A DNA stretch of 64,000 nucleotides from Sweltsa coloradensis (GCA_024449915.1 JAMZAV010001740.1:62001-126000), one strand, 5' to 3'; shown: positions 36,241 through 47,655, counted from the first letter of the stretch. Made by a program: numbers and translations. Notes: a model not told the origin generated them from the sequence alone.

Positions 36241-36455
36241 ACCCTGCCCCTTCCGACGCTGGGAGTCGTCTTCACTCCTCAGTCAACCCAAGCATCCGCT
36301 GGATGGAACCCACAGCCATCTTGACGCTATCGCTAACGCGTGCGAGTGGTGCGACTACTGCTACTATCTCCCGGCTTGATCATCCGTTACAACTTACACG
36401 TGCTTTGTATGATCCCCTGCTATGTAGCTACTGGGACAGGATGTCACATCTTTAG
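36241..36455 (+). CDS. candidate 3' terminal exon, product unknown
   Basis: It is preceded by a strong acceptor (TTAAACTGTTTTTCAG, ending 36240). In the frame starting at 36243 the segment is open for 70 codons to TAG at 36453. It encodes stretches such as SVNPSIRWMEPTAILTLSL and LTRALYDPLLCSYWDRMSHL. An alternative frame, continuous with a 92-codon frame from 36101, ends at 36379 with Cys/Tyr-rich residues. A donor-like GTG|GTAAAC lies just upstream at about 36218. Which frame, if any, is used is unknown, and no family is recognised. Confidence 0.25.
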
Positions 36456-36555
36456 CCCTACGAATTTTACATTTTTATATGTGAACAAAAAAATAATAAC
36501 TTCCTTTTACGTGGATAGAATGTGAATATCATATTCATGGGTGGGTTCTCTTTCG

Positions 36556-36612
36556 TCACCGGCAGAGGGCTTCGGACAAGTTCTCTTGGGGGTTGAGGGT
36601 TCGATTCCCAAC
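36556..36612 (+). pseudogene. tRNA-derived fragment with intact B-box
   Basis: GGTTCGATTCC at 36598-36608 is a perfect B-box in a T-arm-like context (GAGGGTTCGATTCCCAAC). The upstream CACCGGCAGAGGGC is only loosely A-box-like and no acceptor stem pairs. Probably the head of an old SINE. Confidence 0.35.
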
Positions 36613-36619
36613 GTCAGCA

Positions 36620-38600
36620 CTCAGCCGTAGCTGTTTCAACTTTCAATAACATACCTCTTATTTTACTAGATAAGTTTCAAGTCAGAAAGACAACGCTTTA
36701 GAACATTTGTTATAGTAGTACTTGGTTTGGTAGTTGGTTAAAGAAGGCTTCTTTAAATGGTAGCAGCAATGAGCAATGTTTTTGTATTGATTTAATGTAT
36801 TTCAATATGGATTACTGCAGACTGGATGGCAGGTATTACAGCTTAGCCCTGTGATGTGCACCCATCACCAGACATGGTGTTATTAGATTTGGTAACTGAC
36901 TCTCAAGTGTTTGATTTGTTGTTAGAATGTTAACACATTATCTACGCTTAAAAATTACTGCCCCGTTAATCTTGAAGAGTAAAATGAATACAAAATGTTA
37001 GGGTGTGGAAAATGTAATTAATAGTACATCCCTTTATTACCTTGTGATATATAAGGACAAGTGCATTCTGTCTACTGACAAACGAAGGGGTTTTGTTGTG
37101 TGTACCGCCTTAGATCTTCGCCCTTTATCTATAATTACGAACACACCAAAGTGCCCCAGATGATTAATACTATTGTTCAGTCAGGCCAGAGAGCGTGTCA
37201 GTATTCAATAAGTTACTATATTTCATTGCAATGGACAAATTATGCTGCACCTTTATTCCCTTTGACGGAGGCGCGCGCATCCATAAGAATGTCCGACCTA
37301 AATCCGTAGCTTCATTAATATGTATGAAAGAACACGATTTTCATTCCTCGAAGACATAAACAAAAGCGACTCGGTCCATACCATCAACTGGCGACAGTTG
37401 GGGGGTGTAAAACAGACGGTGATAAGATCGAAACAAGGGTCGTGAGGACATTAAACAAACGTTCTGATAAGAAAAGCGAACCCGAGATGTTAGTGAGACT
37501 GTAATATCTGGAATTCACATTAAAACATCCCCCGAGTGGCCGGTGTGTCCTATCTTATACCTGTGCAGGAGACAGACTATTTTTTTTCTAAATTGCATGT
37601 TTTTCAAATGGATAAATGCGTGTAATAATTAGAAATAATTAAATATGATGGAGTGGAACTATTAGACCCCATTTTTACTGTAATATATACGGGGTCTTTG
37701 ATAGGTAAGTAAGAAGGCAGTTCTTTTTGTGAAAATTTATAGTCACTTACAAACAAACTTATATTGTGTGGAGAAAATTTTTTGGTTCACATTGAATGTC
37801 AGAAAGAGTTGGGTTAGCCAATTTTACAAACAGCTGTGTATAATGTGGAATATAATATTCAGTGCAGTGAAACCTAGTCAGACTGAGAATATTGAAGTGA
37901 AAATCTTATGCATAAATAAAACCTATTTCGATGTTGAGGAAGTGCGACCAAGTTTAGCAGGGTGTCAGCGCGTGGAGGCGACTCATACGAACTCATACTC
38001 ATACTAAAGGTATGAACTGGTAGCACTTGTTTATAGTTTGTCACACAAATCCACGAAGCGTATGCACTGAATGTCTAGACATAATTTATATAAATTATGG
38101 CTTCTAGCTGTTACCTTACTGTGTTTACGGTATAGCTCTCACAGCAGTATATGTTTCATCTCCATGTATGGGAGTGCATGCCGTGTACATACCCACACTG
38201 TGGACGATATTTTACGTACACACATGAAATGTATTCAAATATTTCATTTTGGTAAGGCTAAGCTAAATCATAAAGCTCAGATAGTTAAAACAATGCAACC
38301 ATATTTGGATGGCAATGCATTCCAGACAGCACGAATAGTGTAATACATGGGACTACTTCAAACTGTAAACCATCCTTTAAAAAAAAATGTTTTCGAAGCA
38401 AGTCTACGAGAAAATCGCTGTCTTTTGATTGACAATGAATGTGCGACGTGTATATTATGTTAATTATTTACGTCAACACGGTCACGTAATTTAAAAAGTG
38501 CTTTTAAAAACTGGTGGCATGTAAGATTTTAAATGTATTCTTAGGCTAACATTTCAAAATGTCTTATATAATGGAGAAATAATAGCGAAGGAAACAATAT
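36620..38600. other. No gene recognised
   Basis: A near-consensus donor GATAG|GTAAGT lies at 37701, preceded by about 20 open codons but with no acceptor in reach. Frames at 37729-38007 and 38071-38343 (about 90 codons each) are unassigned. Confidence 0.45.
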
Positions 38601-38621
38601 AATATGACCCTTATAAAAATA

Positions 38622-38906
38622 CTCATCACCAATTGATAACCAAATAATAACTTCTTGTAAACCATAATAACCAATTGATAACCATTTGTAAACCACTAAT
38701 AACCACCAAAGAGGCTTGTGAAATGGATGATAACCAACTGTAAACCATTTAATAACCATTTGATAACCTATTGCAAACCAGAAACATCACCAATTGACAA
38801 CCATGGTTATTATAAATCTTTAATAACCATTTGATAACCATTTGTAAACCTCAACTAGTAATAACCAAATGGTCACCATGGTTATTAGTTGGTTTACAAT
38901 AACATG
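38622..38906 (+). repeat. 11-bp minisatellite array (left arm)
   Basis: Units are variants of ATAACCATTTG and TAAACCATTTG placed head to tail, with a few longer interruptions. The protein frame at 38541-38759 on the minus strand is a translation of this array. Confidence 0.8.
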
Positions 38907-39177
38907 AAGAACATATACAAGCCTTATCAATATAGGCCCTACTATCAATATATGTTGTTAATTTGACAAAATATATATTTATATGGTCACCTGCAATGCA
39001 TGCAATTTTAAAAATAAAGACAAACACAAAAGCTGTAGGCCTATTTTGCACTGTGTAATAATGGCATAAGCTAGAAAGTCATTATTTTTTGTCAAAATAC
39101 ACAAACCTCTAGGTCTAATTATTTTCTAGCACAGCATAACATTATTAAAACAGTTTATTTCATAAGAATAATTAACT

Positions 39178-39299
39178 TGTTTAATGATAGCAATTATCGT
39201 AAAAATTGGCCCCGACTGGGCTCGAACCCAGAACCTCCGGCTTAACATGACCGATGCTCTTCCAATTGAGCTATCGGTTTTGTTTGTTATCATTAAACG
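39178..39299. repeat. 14-bp inverted repeats enclosing a tRNA-like sequence
   Basis: TGTTTAATGATAGC (39178-39191) faces GTTATCATTAAACG (39286-39299), with one mismatch, across the tRNA-like segment. That makes a compact unit of about 122 bp. Confidence 0.55.
39207..39281 (-). pseudogene. tRNA-like sequence, probably pseudogene or SINE head
   Basis: On the minus strand there is a convincing D-arm (TAGCTCAATTGGAAGAGCA, with A-box) and a T-arm with perfect stem and B-box (CTGGGTTCGAGCCCAG), followed by TCGGGGCCA. The acceptor stem pairs in only four of seven positions because the 5' strand reads AAACCGA where GCCCCGA would be needed. The anticodon arm pairs poorly. GTT is the triplet at the expected anticodon place, but the isotype is not certain. 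The 3' CCA may be encoded or coincidental. It may still bind TFIIIC through its intact boxes. Confidence 0.6.
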
Positions 39300-39327
39300 A
39301 GTAGGCCTATGTCCTGAAAGCAGGCTT

Positions 39328-39966
39328 GGCTATTGTACCACCTCTGGCCGATAATTTGAAAGTCGAAGAAAACATGCCTGAAAAGTTTGCTGAATGAAAG
39401 AAGTCCTTTAAAATAACAGGGGAAAAAATGTGAATTTTTTGGGGCGGGACATAACCTCACTACTGGAAATAATTATATTTAGATTTTTAGACAATAGTGT
39501 ACACATCAAATCTAGTTCAAAATTAAATTTTGAGAATCGGTTTTCTGGACATAGTTTCTAGACACCTGTTAGCTAAAATAGTTTTTTGAAAATAACAGTT
39601 GTGTACGATTTTTTTTGTCAAATGGTACAAATACGAGTTTTTTGACAGTTTTGTACCGTTTGACAAAAAAATCGTACACCACAACTGTTATTTTCAGAAA
39701 ACTATTTTAGCTATAGCTTAAGTTATAGCTAAAGATGTTTAGAAACTATGTCCAGAAAACCGATTCTCAAAATTCAATTTTGAAACTAGATTTGTTGTGT
39801 ACACTATTGTCCCAAAATCTAAACATAATTTCCAATAGAGAGGTTATGTCCCGCCCAAAAAAATTCACTTTTTTTCTGTTATTTTAAAGGCCTTCTTTCA
39901 TTCAGCAAACTTTTCAGACATGTTTCTTCGACTTTCAAATTATCGCCTAGAGGTGTTACAATAGCC
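39328..39966. repeat. large palindrome with ~300-bp arms
   Basis: The left arm (39328-39630) starts GGCTATTGTACCACCTCTGG. The right arm (39651-39966) ends AGAGGTGTTACAATAGCC, and the loop is 20 nt. Landmarks pair through the arms: GGGCGGGACATAACCTC with GAGGTTATGTCCCGCCC, and GGTTTTCTGGACATAGTTTC with its inverse. The arms differ by scattered substitutions and small indels, so this is not a trivial assembly mirror. It forms the inner layer of the nested foldback. Confidence 0.85.
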
Positions 39967-40268
39967 TTAAAAAACTCTTTTCTAATATTTAATTACATAA
40001 TGGTGAAGATTTTCCTCAAAAGCAATGTCTTAGACACTGTCAAGATCATTCCATAAAACATGGAAAGCTAGCTCTTCATTCTTGCTACAACACAATATTA
40101 GTTTGAGAAGAGGTCACAATTCACAAATAAGAAAAGCAGATTTCAAGTAAACAAACTCATTGTAACATTATACAGAAAGGTTTTGTTTTTCTGCATTCTG
40201 CAGTATACGATGCAAGCTCGTGGCCCTATACCTTATGAGCTAGCCTGCGCGCTCACACTTACACAGGT

Positions 40269-40335
40269 TCCGTGGCCACTTGGAGAGAGCGTCAGAGCTA
40301 TGGAGGAAGGAGTCCAGGGATCGAGTCCGATAGAT
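40269..40335 (+). pseudogene. tRNA-derived SINE-head-like fragment
   Basis: An A-box-like TGGCCACTTGG (40273-40283) and B-box-like GGGATCGAGTCC (40317-40328) are spaced about as in a tRNA. Stems are poorly formed. It lies in the right spacer of the nested foldback, opposite the better tRNA-like unit in the left spacer. Confidence 0.35.
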
Positions 40336-40502
40336 ACCGATAAAATTTAACCATCTCAAACTTCTTCCATCTAATGTGTATCTGTTACTTAGTATGTACA
40401 TGTGTAAATTGAAGTCCTCAAGTCGTTGAAAGTACTTATTTTTAAGAAATTTGATTCCATCTTTTTGGTTATTTGAGTGACTACTAGATCGCGCTGGTGT
40501 TC

Positions 40503-40790
40503 CTTACCGCTGGTTATCAATTGGTTTACAGTTGGTTATCAAATGGTTATTATATATAAACCATGGTTATCAAATGGTTATTAGTTGGTGATCAAATGGT
40601 TATTAGTTAGTTATCAAATGGTTATTAGTTGGTTTACAAACTTACTGAGCAGTGGGTTTACAAATGGTTATCAATTGATAACCATTTGGTCATATTTTGA
40701 AACATTGGTTTACAAATGGTTATTAAAAGGTTACTAAAAGGTTATGTAAACCTGGTTGCAAATGGTTATCAATTGGTGATGAATATTTTT
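40503..40790 (-). repeat. 11-bp minisatellite array (right arm)
   Basis: TTATCAAATGG, TTATTAGTTGG, TGATCAAATGG and similar 11-mers alternate without spacing for much of the length, giving a 22-bp higher-order period. It is the inverse of the left array. Confidence 0.8.
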
Positions 40791-40796
40791 AGTAAG

Positions 40797-40797
<1 letters not shown>

Positions 40798-40830
<33 letters not shown>
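40798..40830. repeat. (TA)n microsatellite
   Basis: About 16 TA units between the foldback and the Penelope-like fragment. Confidence 0.95.
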
Positions 40831-40831
<1 letters not shown>

Positions 40832-40913
40832 ATTGTTTGTAGGTTTTCGCGGCCGTCATAGGATAAAAACAAGGATCTTGGGTAAAACCGCGTCGAAAAT
40901 TTTCGATATATAT
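40831..40913 (+). mobile_element. Penelope-like terminal fragment
   Basis: Starts GGATTGTTTGTAGGTTTTCG and continues through GGATAAAAACAAGGATCTTG to CGCGTCGAAAA. It is colinear with the left end of the complete copy at 54931 but stops after the first ~80 bp. It is flanked by (TA)n on the left and ATATATATGC on the right. Confidence 0.55.
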
Positions 40914-40919
40914 GCATAG

Positions 40920-41540
40920 TACATTAATTATTCACACTCGTTCAAAGCGATCGTTGTATGAAATCCTTTCCCACAACGAGTTGGTAATGTGCTAATAATG
41001 CACTGGAAAGATAACTCGGCACGCTTCTGCAATACAACGAACAGCGTCAATGATGAAGCAAAGTTGCCATAAAGTATAAGCTTCTCTTGAAAACTCTCCA
41101 CATTTACGCCGTTCCACATAAATAAAACCAACATGCAGATGCTTTGCTACAAGCAAGAGAACGTTCGATCTAAAATACATTAGTAAATTTGCAAAACCAG
41201 ACGGCGCCAGAGTCAACATTCTTGCAGCGCACAGAGGAGGAGATCTAAATATTTACACTATGTGCACTTCTTCTGTTCGTTTGGATTATATGTGTAATAA
41301 AATCGGACGCCAAAATCGCAAAGCCAATGCCGATGCCTGCAGGCAAAGGCAAAGTCGATTCTCACTTCCTATAGATTGTATGCTTCACGGAGTGACATCC
41401 ACTAACTGTGTTATTGCTTGTGTAGTTCATCCAGCTAGTTGAAATTTGCCACAAAGATTCGCGAGTACAAACATTCGATTTCATAATTTCCATACAATGT
41501 TTTTTCGGTATCAAGAATTGAAAACTAACAAGAATTGTTG
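40920..41540. other. No gene recognised
   Basis: Two overlapping minus-strand frames (40928-41219) and a 60-codon plus-strand frame (41260-41442) have no recognisable content. Confidence 0.5.
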
Positions 41541-41543
41541 TCC

Positions 41544-41930
41544 TTGGTGGAGGTGCCGGGTAGGCCTATTTTAAAATTTCCTTTATCGACGATGCTCATG
41601 TTCGGTTTTATCGTGAAAAGAGACACGCGCACAGACGGACGGACGGACTGTCAGAAAAGAGATACAAAAATAAATTTCGCTCGCTGATTTTGTAATCGAA
41701 CCTTCATGAAAATTCTTGACTCACTCTCCAGTGGGCTATACATTGTGTACATGCTGACAAGGCAGCTCTAGAATGTCCTCAAGACACAAGTTAGGAAACG
41801 AAGCTACTCTGTTAGATGCATTGCATTTCTAAAAGAATAACACATACTGTTTTTGGTGACCCTGCGGGTCGTAGATCGTAGCTAGATTTACCAAAATCAG
41901 GGGTATCTTTCAACCCGGCACCTCCACCAA
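41544..41930. mobile_element. TIR-bounded element of the GGTGCCGGGT family, head-to-head structure
   Basis: TTGGTGGAGGTGCCGGGT (41544-41561) and ACCCGGCACCTCCACCAA (41913-41930) are perfect 18-bp inverted ends. The left part then reads TTCGGTTTTATCGTG, AGACACGCGCACAGACGGAC in family orientation. The right part (GGTGACCCTGCGGGTC, GCTAG) is in the opposite orientation. The locus therefore seems to be two half-elements joined end to end rather than one intact copy. No target duplication is evident and no protein is encoded. Confidence 0.6.
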
Positions 41931-41934
41931 AGAT

Positions 41935-44180
41935 GTTGGAACAAAAGTTTTATAATAACGGTAATCTTAGCTCCCTACTTTAGGTACCCGTACCCGTGCT
42001 TGTAGTATTTTAGTCTCTTACTCCTACCAACAAAATGTTTTAAATACACCTCAACAAAAACATAACAAATTGAGCTCTAGATTAAATTTGAAATCTCGAC
42101 AAGTCAAGTTAATTTGATCGTGTCGTATAATATAACAACGCACGCGTAGAGCCAGGAATGAACGCTCGGAGGGTTATTTATACCGTGGGTTAGGTGGGTG
42201 TTTTTGTGCTACCGCATTCATCATCAGTCAGCACCCAACAGGGAAAACTGTTTCCACTTCTCAGAAGTCTTTTCTCGGATAGGATTCATCTTCCGATTTA
42301 TAAACCATATTATTATAGCTATTCCTACTCAGTTTACAGGTTGAAAATATTGGTTGTAGCTGCATACGCTGTAGCGCTCCGGACTCCGGTCCGGTGTAAT
42401 TAAATTAATCACATTACATTGATGGTAACGTAAAAATATACCGCCTGCCGCTCTCCCCCCCCCCCATCCTCCCCCCACCAAACAAATCCATTTCATTATT
42501 TGTTTGCTTTGTTTTTAATGAATTATAATGAGCTTGAATGCTCTTCTTCATGTGTGCGTAATTATTTTGATAAGATGATTTAAATTCTGGTTATTGCTTT
42601 TTATGGAGCATTTTTTGACGAATCTGAATTTGACAGGCAATTTATTAATAAAATAAAAAATAGAATAATATCGAGTTACCATTTTTAAGAAGAGTCTCCC
42701 GGGCAAACTCGACCTACAGTAGCAGCCGGGTTGGTTTACAACTCTAGATCCCGACTGAACTAAATGTGTACCACCAAGCTGGTCGCTTCTCATGGCGACG
42801 GTAACAACAGGGTGCTCTGTGGCACACGTGTGCTTCACGTGTTGACGGGGTAGCAGCTCATTACTGGCCGTCTTCTGTTCGGTTAGGTCGGAGCGTGAAG
42901 CTCAAGAGGATGCTCAACCGGCTTCTTCGCCGGAAATGTTCTTCATACTTTACATCTTGATGATGTGCTTTAATCAGCGTTCAGGCGGACATCTAGCTGT
43001 CTGAAGCTATACTTCCTAGTTTGTGACATTATTCGATAAGACTGTGATAATGGGAACAAATCTAGTGTGTTGTATCATTACACCGAGATATAAAATAAAG
43101 TACCAAATACTCAGAGAGTGTTTAAGTTAAGTCACTCAAAAATGTAAAACGTGTTCAATGAAATGTATTGTGAAACAATCGAATATTTTGCCAATGAAGC
43201 ATCTGTATTTTATATATGAAAATTCAGGTGAATGTGAATTTTCACCATAAATCACAATCATTCGTAACAATATAATAATAATGCATATTTTTAAAAGAAG
43301 AGATTTTTCAATAGCAAAACTTCTCAAAAAGCATTCGCCATTTTTATGACTATAGTATCTAGATTGGCGTTGCGACTGTCAAAACACTAGTGACGTGACG
43401 TGACAGGTGAGTTATAAACTCACTCCCAACTCCAAAGTCATGAGCTTGCTCATGTGTCTGCCAAGTTCCGTCTCTCCCTATCAACAAGGATATGCCTATA
43501 AAAACACTACCAAGAAAAACTAAAATAGATAGGCAATCGCTTTTGAAGACAGAAGGGTAATTTCATTTGGAACGTCTTCTAAACTTTATCTTCGGACAAA
43601 ACACATTTCTATTTAAAATTTGCATTACAAAATATTGACAACGCTCTAAACTAAATTAATAATTAAATTACATTAACAAATAATAACGTAGTATTAATAA
43701 TAAAATGATAATTCAATTACAGTTGACAGTGGCTGTCAGGAGTGTAGTGGTAACCTTATCAGCAGTGAGAATCTATAAGAGCTTCGTTAAATCTTTTTAT
43801 CGTGGAGAATCGCATGGGCCAAAATTACAGGCAAAACGTGAAGGATATTGGCTGTGTTTAGTTTTTATCTTAAACCAGTATATTATACCAACAAGTAGTT
43901 AAAACTTGTTTAATTCCATCGTAAATCATTATATAATTGACATTTGAACGTAAAAGACAATTGAATTTTAAATGTTGAACGGATAAGATTTTGATTTACA
44001 GTCCACGCCATCGGAGTCCCTACCCTCAGGTATCATGCAAATAAAACTCACATCCCGCATTCCTCTGATTGAAACTTCTTTCCTGTGGTCCACAATCTCA
44101 AACAAGTCAACTTTATTATGTAAAATTCATTCAATATCCGAGCTGGTAGTAAATATTTACATAACTAATGGTCTTTACCT
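41935..44180. other. No gene recognised
   Basis: A C9 run lies near 42456. A 96-codon minus-strand frame (42548-42838) begins in a GC-richer patch but has no recognisable motif. A strong isolated donor, GACAG|GTGAGT, lies at about 43408 without an open frame before it. Confidence 0.45.
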
Positions 44181-44189
44181 TTAGTTTAG

Positions 44190-44299
44190 CAACACCTTGT
44201 TGTACACGAGTCAACCGTGCATGTGTAAGATCGGGCGGAGCACGATCACCGATCACCGATCTGCACGCGACTCGCCCACGATCACGGTCACCAAGCCAG
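44190..44299 (+). CDS. candidate internal exon, product unknown
   Basis: TCTTTACCTTTAGTTTAG precedes the segment, with usable AG at 44184 and 44189, and AAGCCAG|GTAGTC closes it. One frame is open throughout and encodes a Cys/Arg-rich stretch (TPCCTRVNRACVRSGGARSP). CGATCACCGATCACCGATC inside is a short tandem repeat. Another frame (from 44197) is also open and extends past the donor. No family is recognised. Confidence 0.22.
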
Positions 44300-44304
44300 G
44301 TAGT

Positions 44305-47300
44305 CACCATCCATTAGGAACTATCCGTATCCATGTATCAATTAGCATAATTCTTTTACGGCATTCCTTAACCAACTCTCGGACTAGCCTCACTTTAAAA
44401 GCTTCTAAATGCATCCATACTGTTTTGTTTTTTACAACCTCGTACACGTTTAGTGTTTGTTATCATAAATTGAGTCAAGCCCTTAGGGCGCAATAAACAA
44501 CCTCGTCTCTTTTGAGATCTTAGATGAGAGACTCTTTATGTTTAGCCTTGATTATTCACTTAAACGTGTCTATAACTGACTGTTGCTCCAATCCTAGATT
44601 GGCCTCAATCAAACATAACAACATCTTGTATTTAAATTAAAGTAGCCTTTCAGTTTCGTCATGTACTTGAAGAAGCCAGAGCGCAGCACTGGCTTGGTGC
44701 ACGATGACAAATGAAGATCGAATGGATTGGTCGCGAAGGTTGGGGTGTTCGTGGAACTGCCGCGATGAGCGCTGCAGTAGCGAGATAATCGACTTTAATC
44801 GATGGTAATCGCTCTTCTCACGACTTTGAACACCCGGATCACATTAGCAAGGCAATCAAACAATCGGGGACGAAGGAAGGTAGTCGGAGTATCTTATGGC
44901 GTGTACTCTCGCGTCGGGTCGAAAGTCGAAACTAGAAAGTCAACTCTTTGGAGAGTTCTTCCAAATCCAAATCATGGGTAGGCCTAAAAAAAAAATGAAA
45001 AAGTCTCCTAAAGTCAAATCTAAATCATGGGTAAAAAATGAAAAACTCTCCTTAAGGTCAACAAACCTATTGAAAGTTCTCGAAATATCTGCCTACAATT
45101 CTTGATGCTGCTGAATTTATTGGAAATACTTGATGTAGGCCTATTTGGCCAACAATTATTTGAGTTGCATGATGAAAATTTATTTATTTATTCAACTGGA
45201 CACAAATACAGCTATAGGCCATTTTACATTGTGCATTGTAAACATGATAACGTTACTTACTAACTTATACTTACTTGAACTTAACATGATAACAGAGGAA
45301 ATACGAATCAATGATCTTAGCACATTGTGAGTAAGGAATATTTTTACATTGCAACTAATAGGTTTGTGTATTAATTGTAAATAAGCCTACGTGCAATTAA
45401 TGCAGGTTAGTCATTAACTTCTAGACATTAGTAGATTCTGCAATTGCTAAGTACGCAAAGTGTGCGCGTTTACGTATCAAAAAGTTATATAAACATGACA
45501 GTAAAAGCGGTAAACGATAATAAGAATATTCGGGCTTGGGATGCACTATTACATGATTGTTTGCTGTGCGAATGCTACTGGTATTCGTTCGAACCGAATA
45601 ACACAACTTTTGCAAGGCAATAACATTATCAGTACCAGTCTACTACCTGGCTCCAGCATCAAACATACATGTTATCTTATTGCTGTCGTTCTTGGTCGTA
45701 CTTGCGGTATACTACACCTTTCTTGTTTCTCCTTTCTTTGCAACGTAACCCAACAGAAATCAAAGAGATTTTATAACATTTACAACTTTGATGAATAATA
45801 AACACATCAAAAGGTGGATCTACTTACTAGAGCAACCAAGCCAATCCAGAAATAATAGCTGCAGGACGAAAAGGTATGTGTTCAGTGCTCCAATGACTAG
45901 GGCTCGGTACCAAACCAACTTCCTCCTTAACCCAATCATTACAATAATTATATTATTATTTGCTTCGTGATATCAGGGCAGTGAACATTTAAAACTGGTC
46001 AGCAAAAAATACTTATTATCTTATTATTTATTTATTATATATTATATTTTTTATATTACATGTTATATATTATATATTATATATAATATATTATCTATAT
46101 TACATGATCATAATATGACAACATACCGGATCCGCAAAGTGGAGTTAACCATAAACGGAGTTAATTTTATGAGTATGCTGAACTTAACTCCCATTTCGGT
46201 ATCCACAAAAGAAAAGGGAGTTACACCTTTTCTGACTTAATTTTTAGTTTAATAACTCTGAAAAACGCGTAGCTCCCTTATGTGAATATCGAATTGCTTT
46301 TGGTTAACTCTGAGGACTTGAATCATGAGATTGTACGGTGCTCCTGATGGACCATATAGTTCTTGCACAGGAGACTTCCAAGAACCAACACACCACGCCT
46401 GCACGGTTGTACATTGTACAACCCTCACATATTCCGCATGCAGATGACGTCTCATATAAATCACAAGTCTTGCTCTAATAGGTTGCTTCCTTCAAAACTC
46501 TCATGCGAGCATCACACTAATTGGACGAGATCCGTCTACGTACTCAGGGTTTCAAGTGCGACTTGGATTTACGGTAATAGGAAGTGTCTGAAATTTATTA
46601 GATTATACTGATTTAAACTGAAAACGGAGATTTGCGACTCTTCGGCTTTGATTTAACCCAATCAAGGATTGGAGGCTTATAGAGCGCGTTCATTTAAACT
46701 GGGTTAATAAAGACTAGGAGGTACTTATGCTCTATTAACTCCACAAGGACAAAGTGTAGCTACTGCAGAACATTCTACACTTGAAAATAAGTACGCAAAT
46801 CATCGATGTTGCTCTTGACGCAAGTGAACCGTCTTCCGTGGCGGTCTGTCTCTACCAATGAGAGGTCTGGGTCGATAGATTAAATGCAACTTCCGTAATT
46901 TCGAATGATACCTTTTAGTTGCATTATCGCGTTCGAACGGTTGCTGCAGTAAGTGAGTATAAGATCCACAATTTCAAATAAATGAGTAGATAAAGAATGT
47001 GCGATATAAAACTTTTTCTAGGGATGCTCGTTGTAGGTTTTAGTTTTACCCAGCGTGACCCACTTCAGGCGACTATAAAAAAAATGAAAACATTTGCAGT
47101 CAGGATTTCAGGTTGCCGAAATTGACCCGACGACCTCCGGAATTGGGATAAGAGTCTCACACGTTACACATGGGCTACCTCTGTCCGTGAATTTATGATG
47201 TGTGGTGTGGTGTGGTGTTCAGTGTTGTGTGTATTTGAAGACTTCAATAAATAAATTTAATAAAAATAACAAAAAGCGAGAACACATCATACTTTGGAAT

Positions 47301-47655
47301 GAAATGAGAGTGTCAAACAGTGTACAATGAAATAAAAACAATCAACTATATGAAAAAGGGTGACAAAGATAAAGCATAAGTTGTAGGCCCTACCCACAAT
47401 ATGAAAAGATGAAATAAACAATGCCTGGCATTGTAATTCATTTTTAAAGTCGATCTCTTAAATTGAAAATAATAACACTCGTCAGTGTTTTACATTCATA
47501 GCCTTCCAAAACTAATTTATCTTCTTTGGAGTTGTGGGTTGTTTCTTCCCTTGGGTTTCCACTTTCCTACCCTCGATAAATTCACGTGAAGTTTAAAGTT
47601 TCCACCCCCATCTGGGAATTGATTTGTCGTTTCTTTCACACTAGCGGGTAATCTT
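44305..47655. other. No gene recognised; minor repeats
   Basis: At 44960-45045 two diverged ~50-bp units share CAAATC(C/T)AAATCATGGGTA. At 44785-44815 three TAATCG motifs lie close together in a partly palindromic stretch. 46020-46110 is a (TA/TTA)-rich palindromic low-complexity tract. GGAGTTAA recurs several times at 46140-46230. TGTGG repeats lie near 47201-47217. Confidence 0.45.

Larger units (their letters stand above)
38603..40803. mobile_element. ~2.2-kb nested foldback element
   Basis: The outer inverted arms (38603-38906 and 40503-40803) start TATGACCCTTATAAAAATAC and end in the inverse, TATTTTTAGTAAGGGTATA. The arms consist of an 11-bp repeat. Inside are a second palindrome (39328-39966) and, in the two spacers, tRNA-like sequences at 39207-39281 and 40269-40335. 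The right end touches a (TA)n tract and a Penelope-like fragment. No transposase is encoded. The structure resembles foldback elements with satellite-bearing inverted repeats. Confidence 0.7.

Noticed and set aside
37700..37710. Exon ending at the near-perfect donor GATAG|GTAAGT
   Set aside because: No acceptor and only about 20 open codons lie upstream. Isolated donors of this quality are expected by chance.
38541..38759. 72-codon minus-strand frame with Trp/Leu/Ile/Gly repeats
   Set aside because: It is the 11-bp minisatellite of the nested foldback read in one frame.
39207..39281. Functional tRNA-Asn gene
   Set aside because: The D- and T-arms are good, but the acceptor stem pairs at four of seven positions and the anticodon stem is poor.
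38622..40790. CRISPR-like array from regularly repeated short units
   Set aside because: The repeats are contiguous 11-mers with no spacers. It is a minisatellite.
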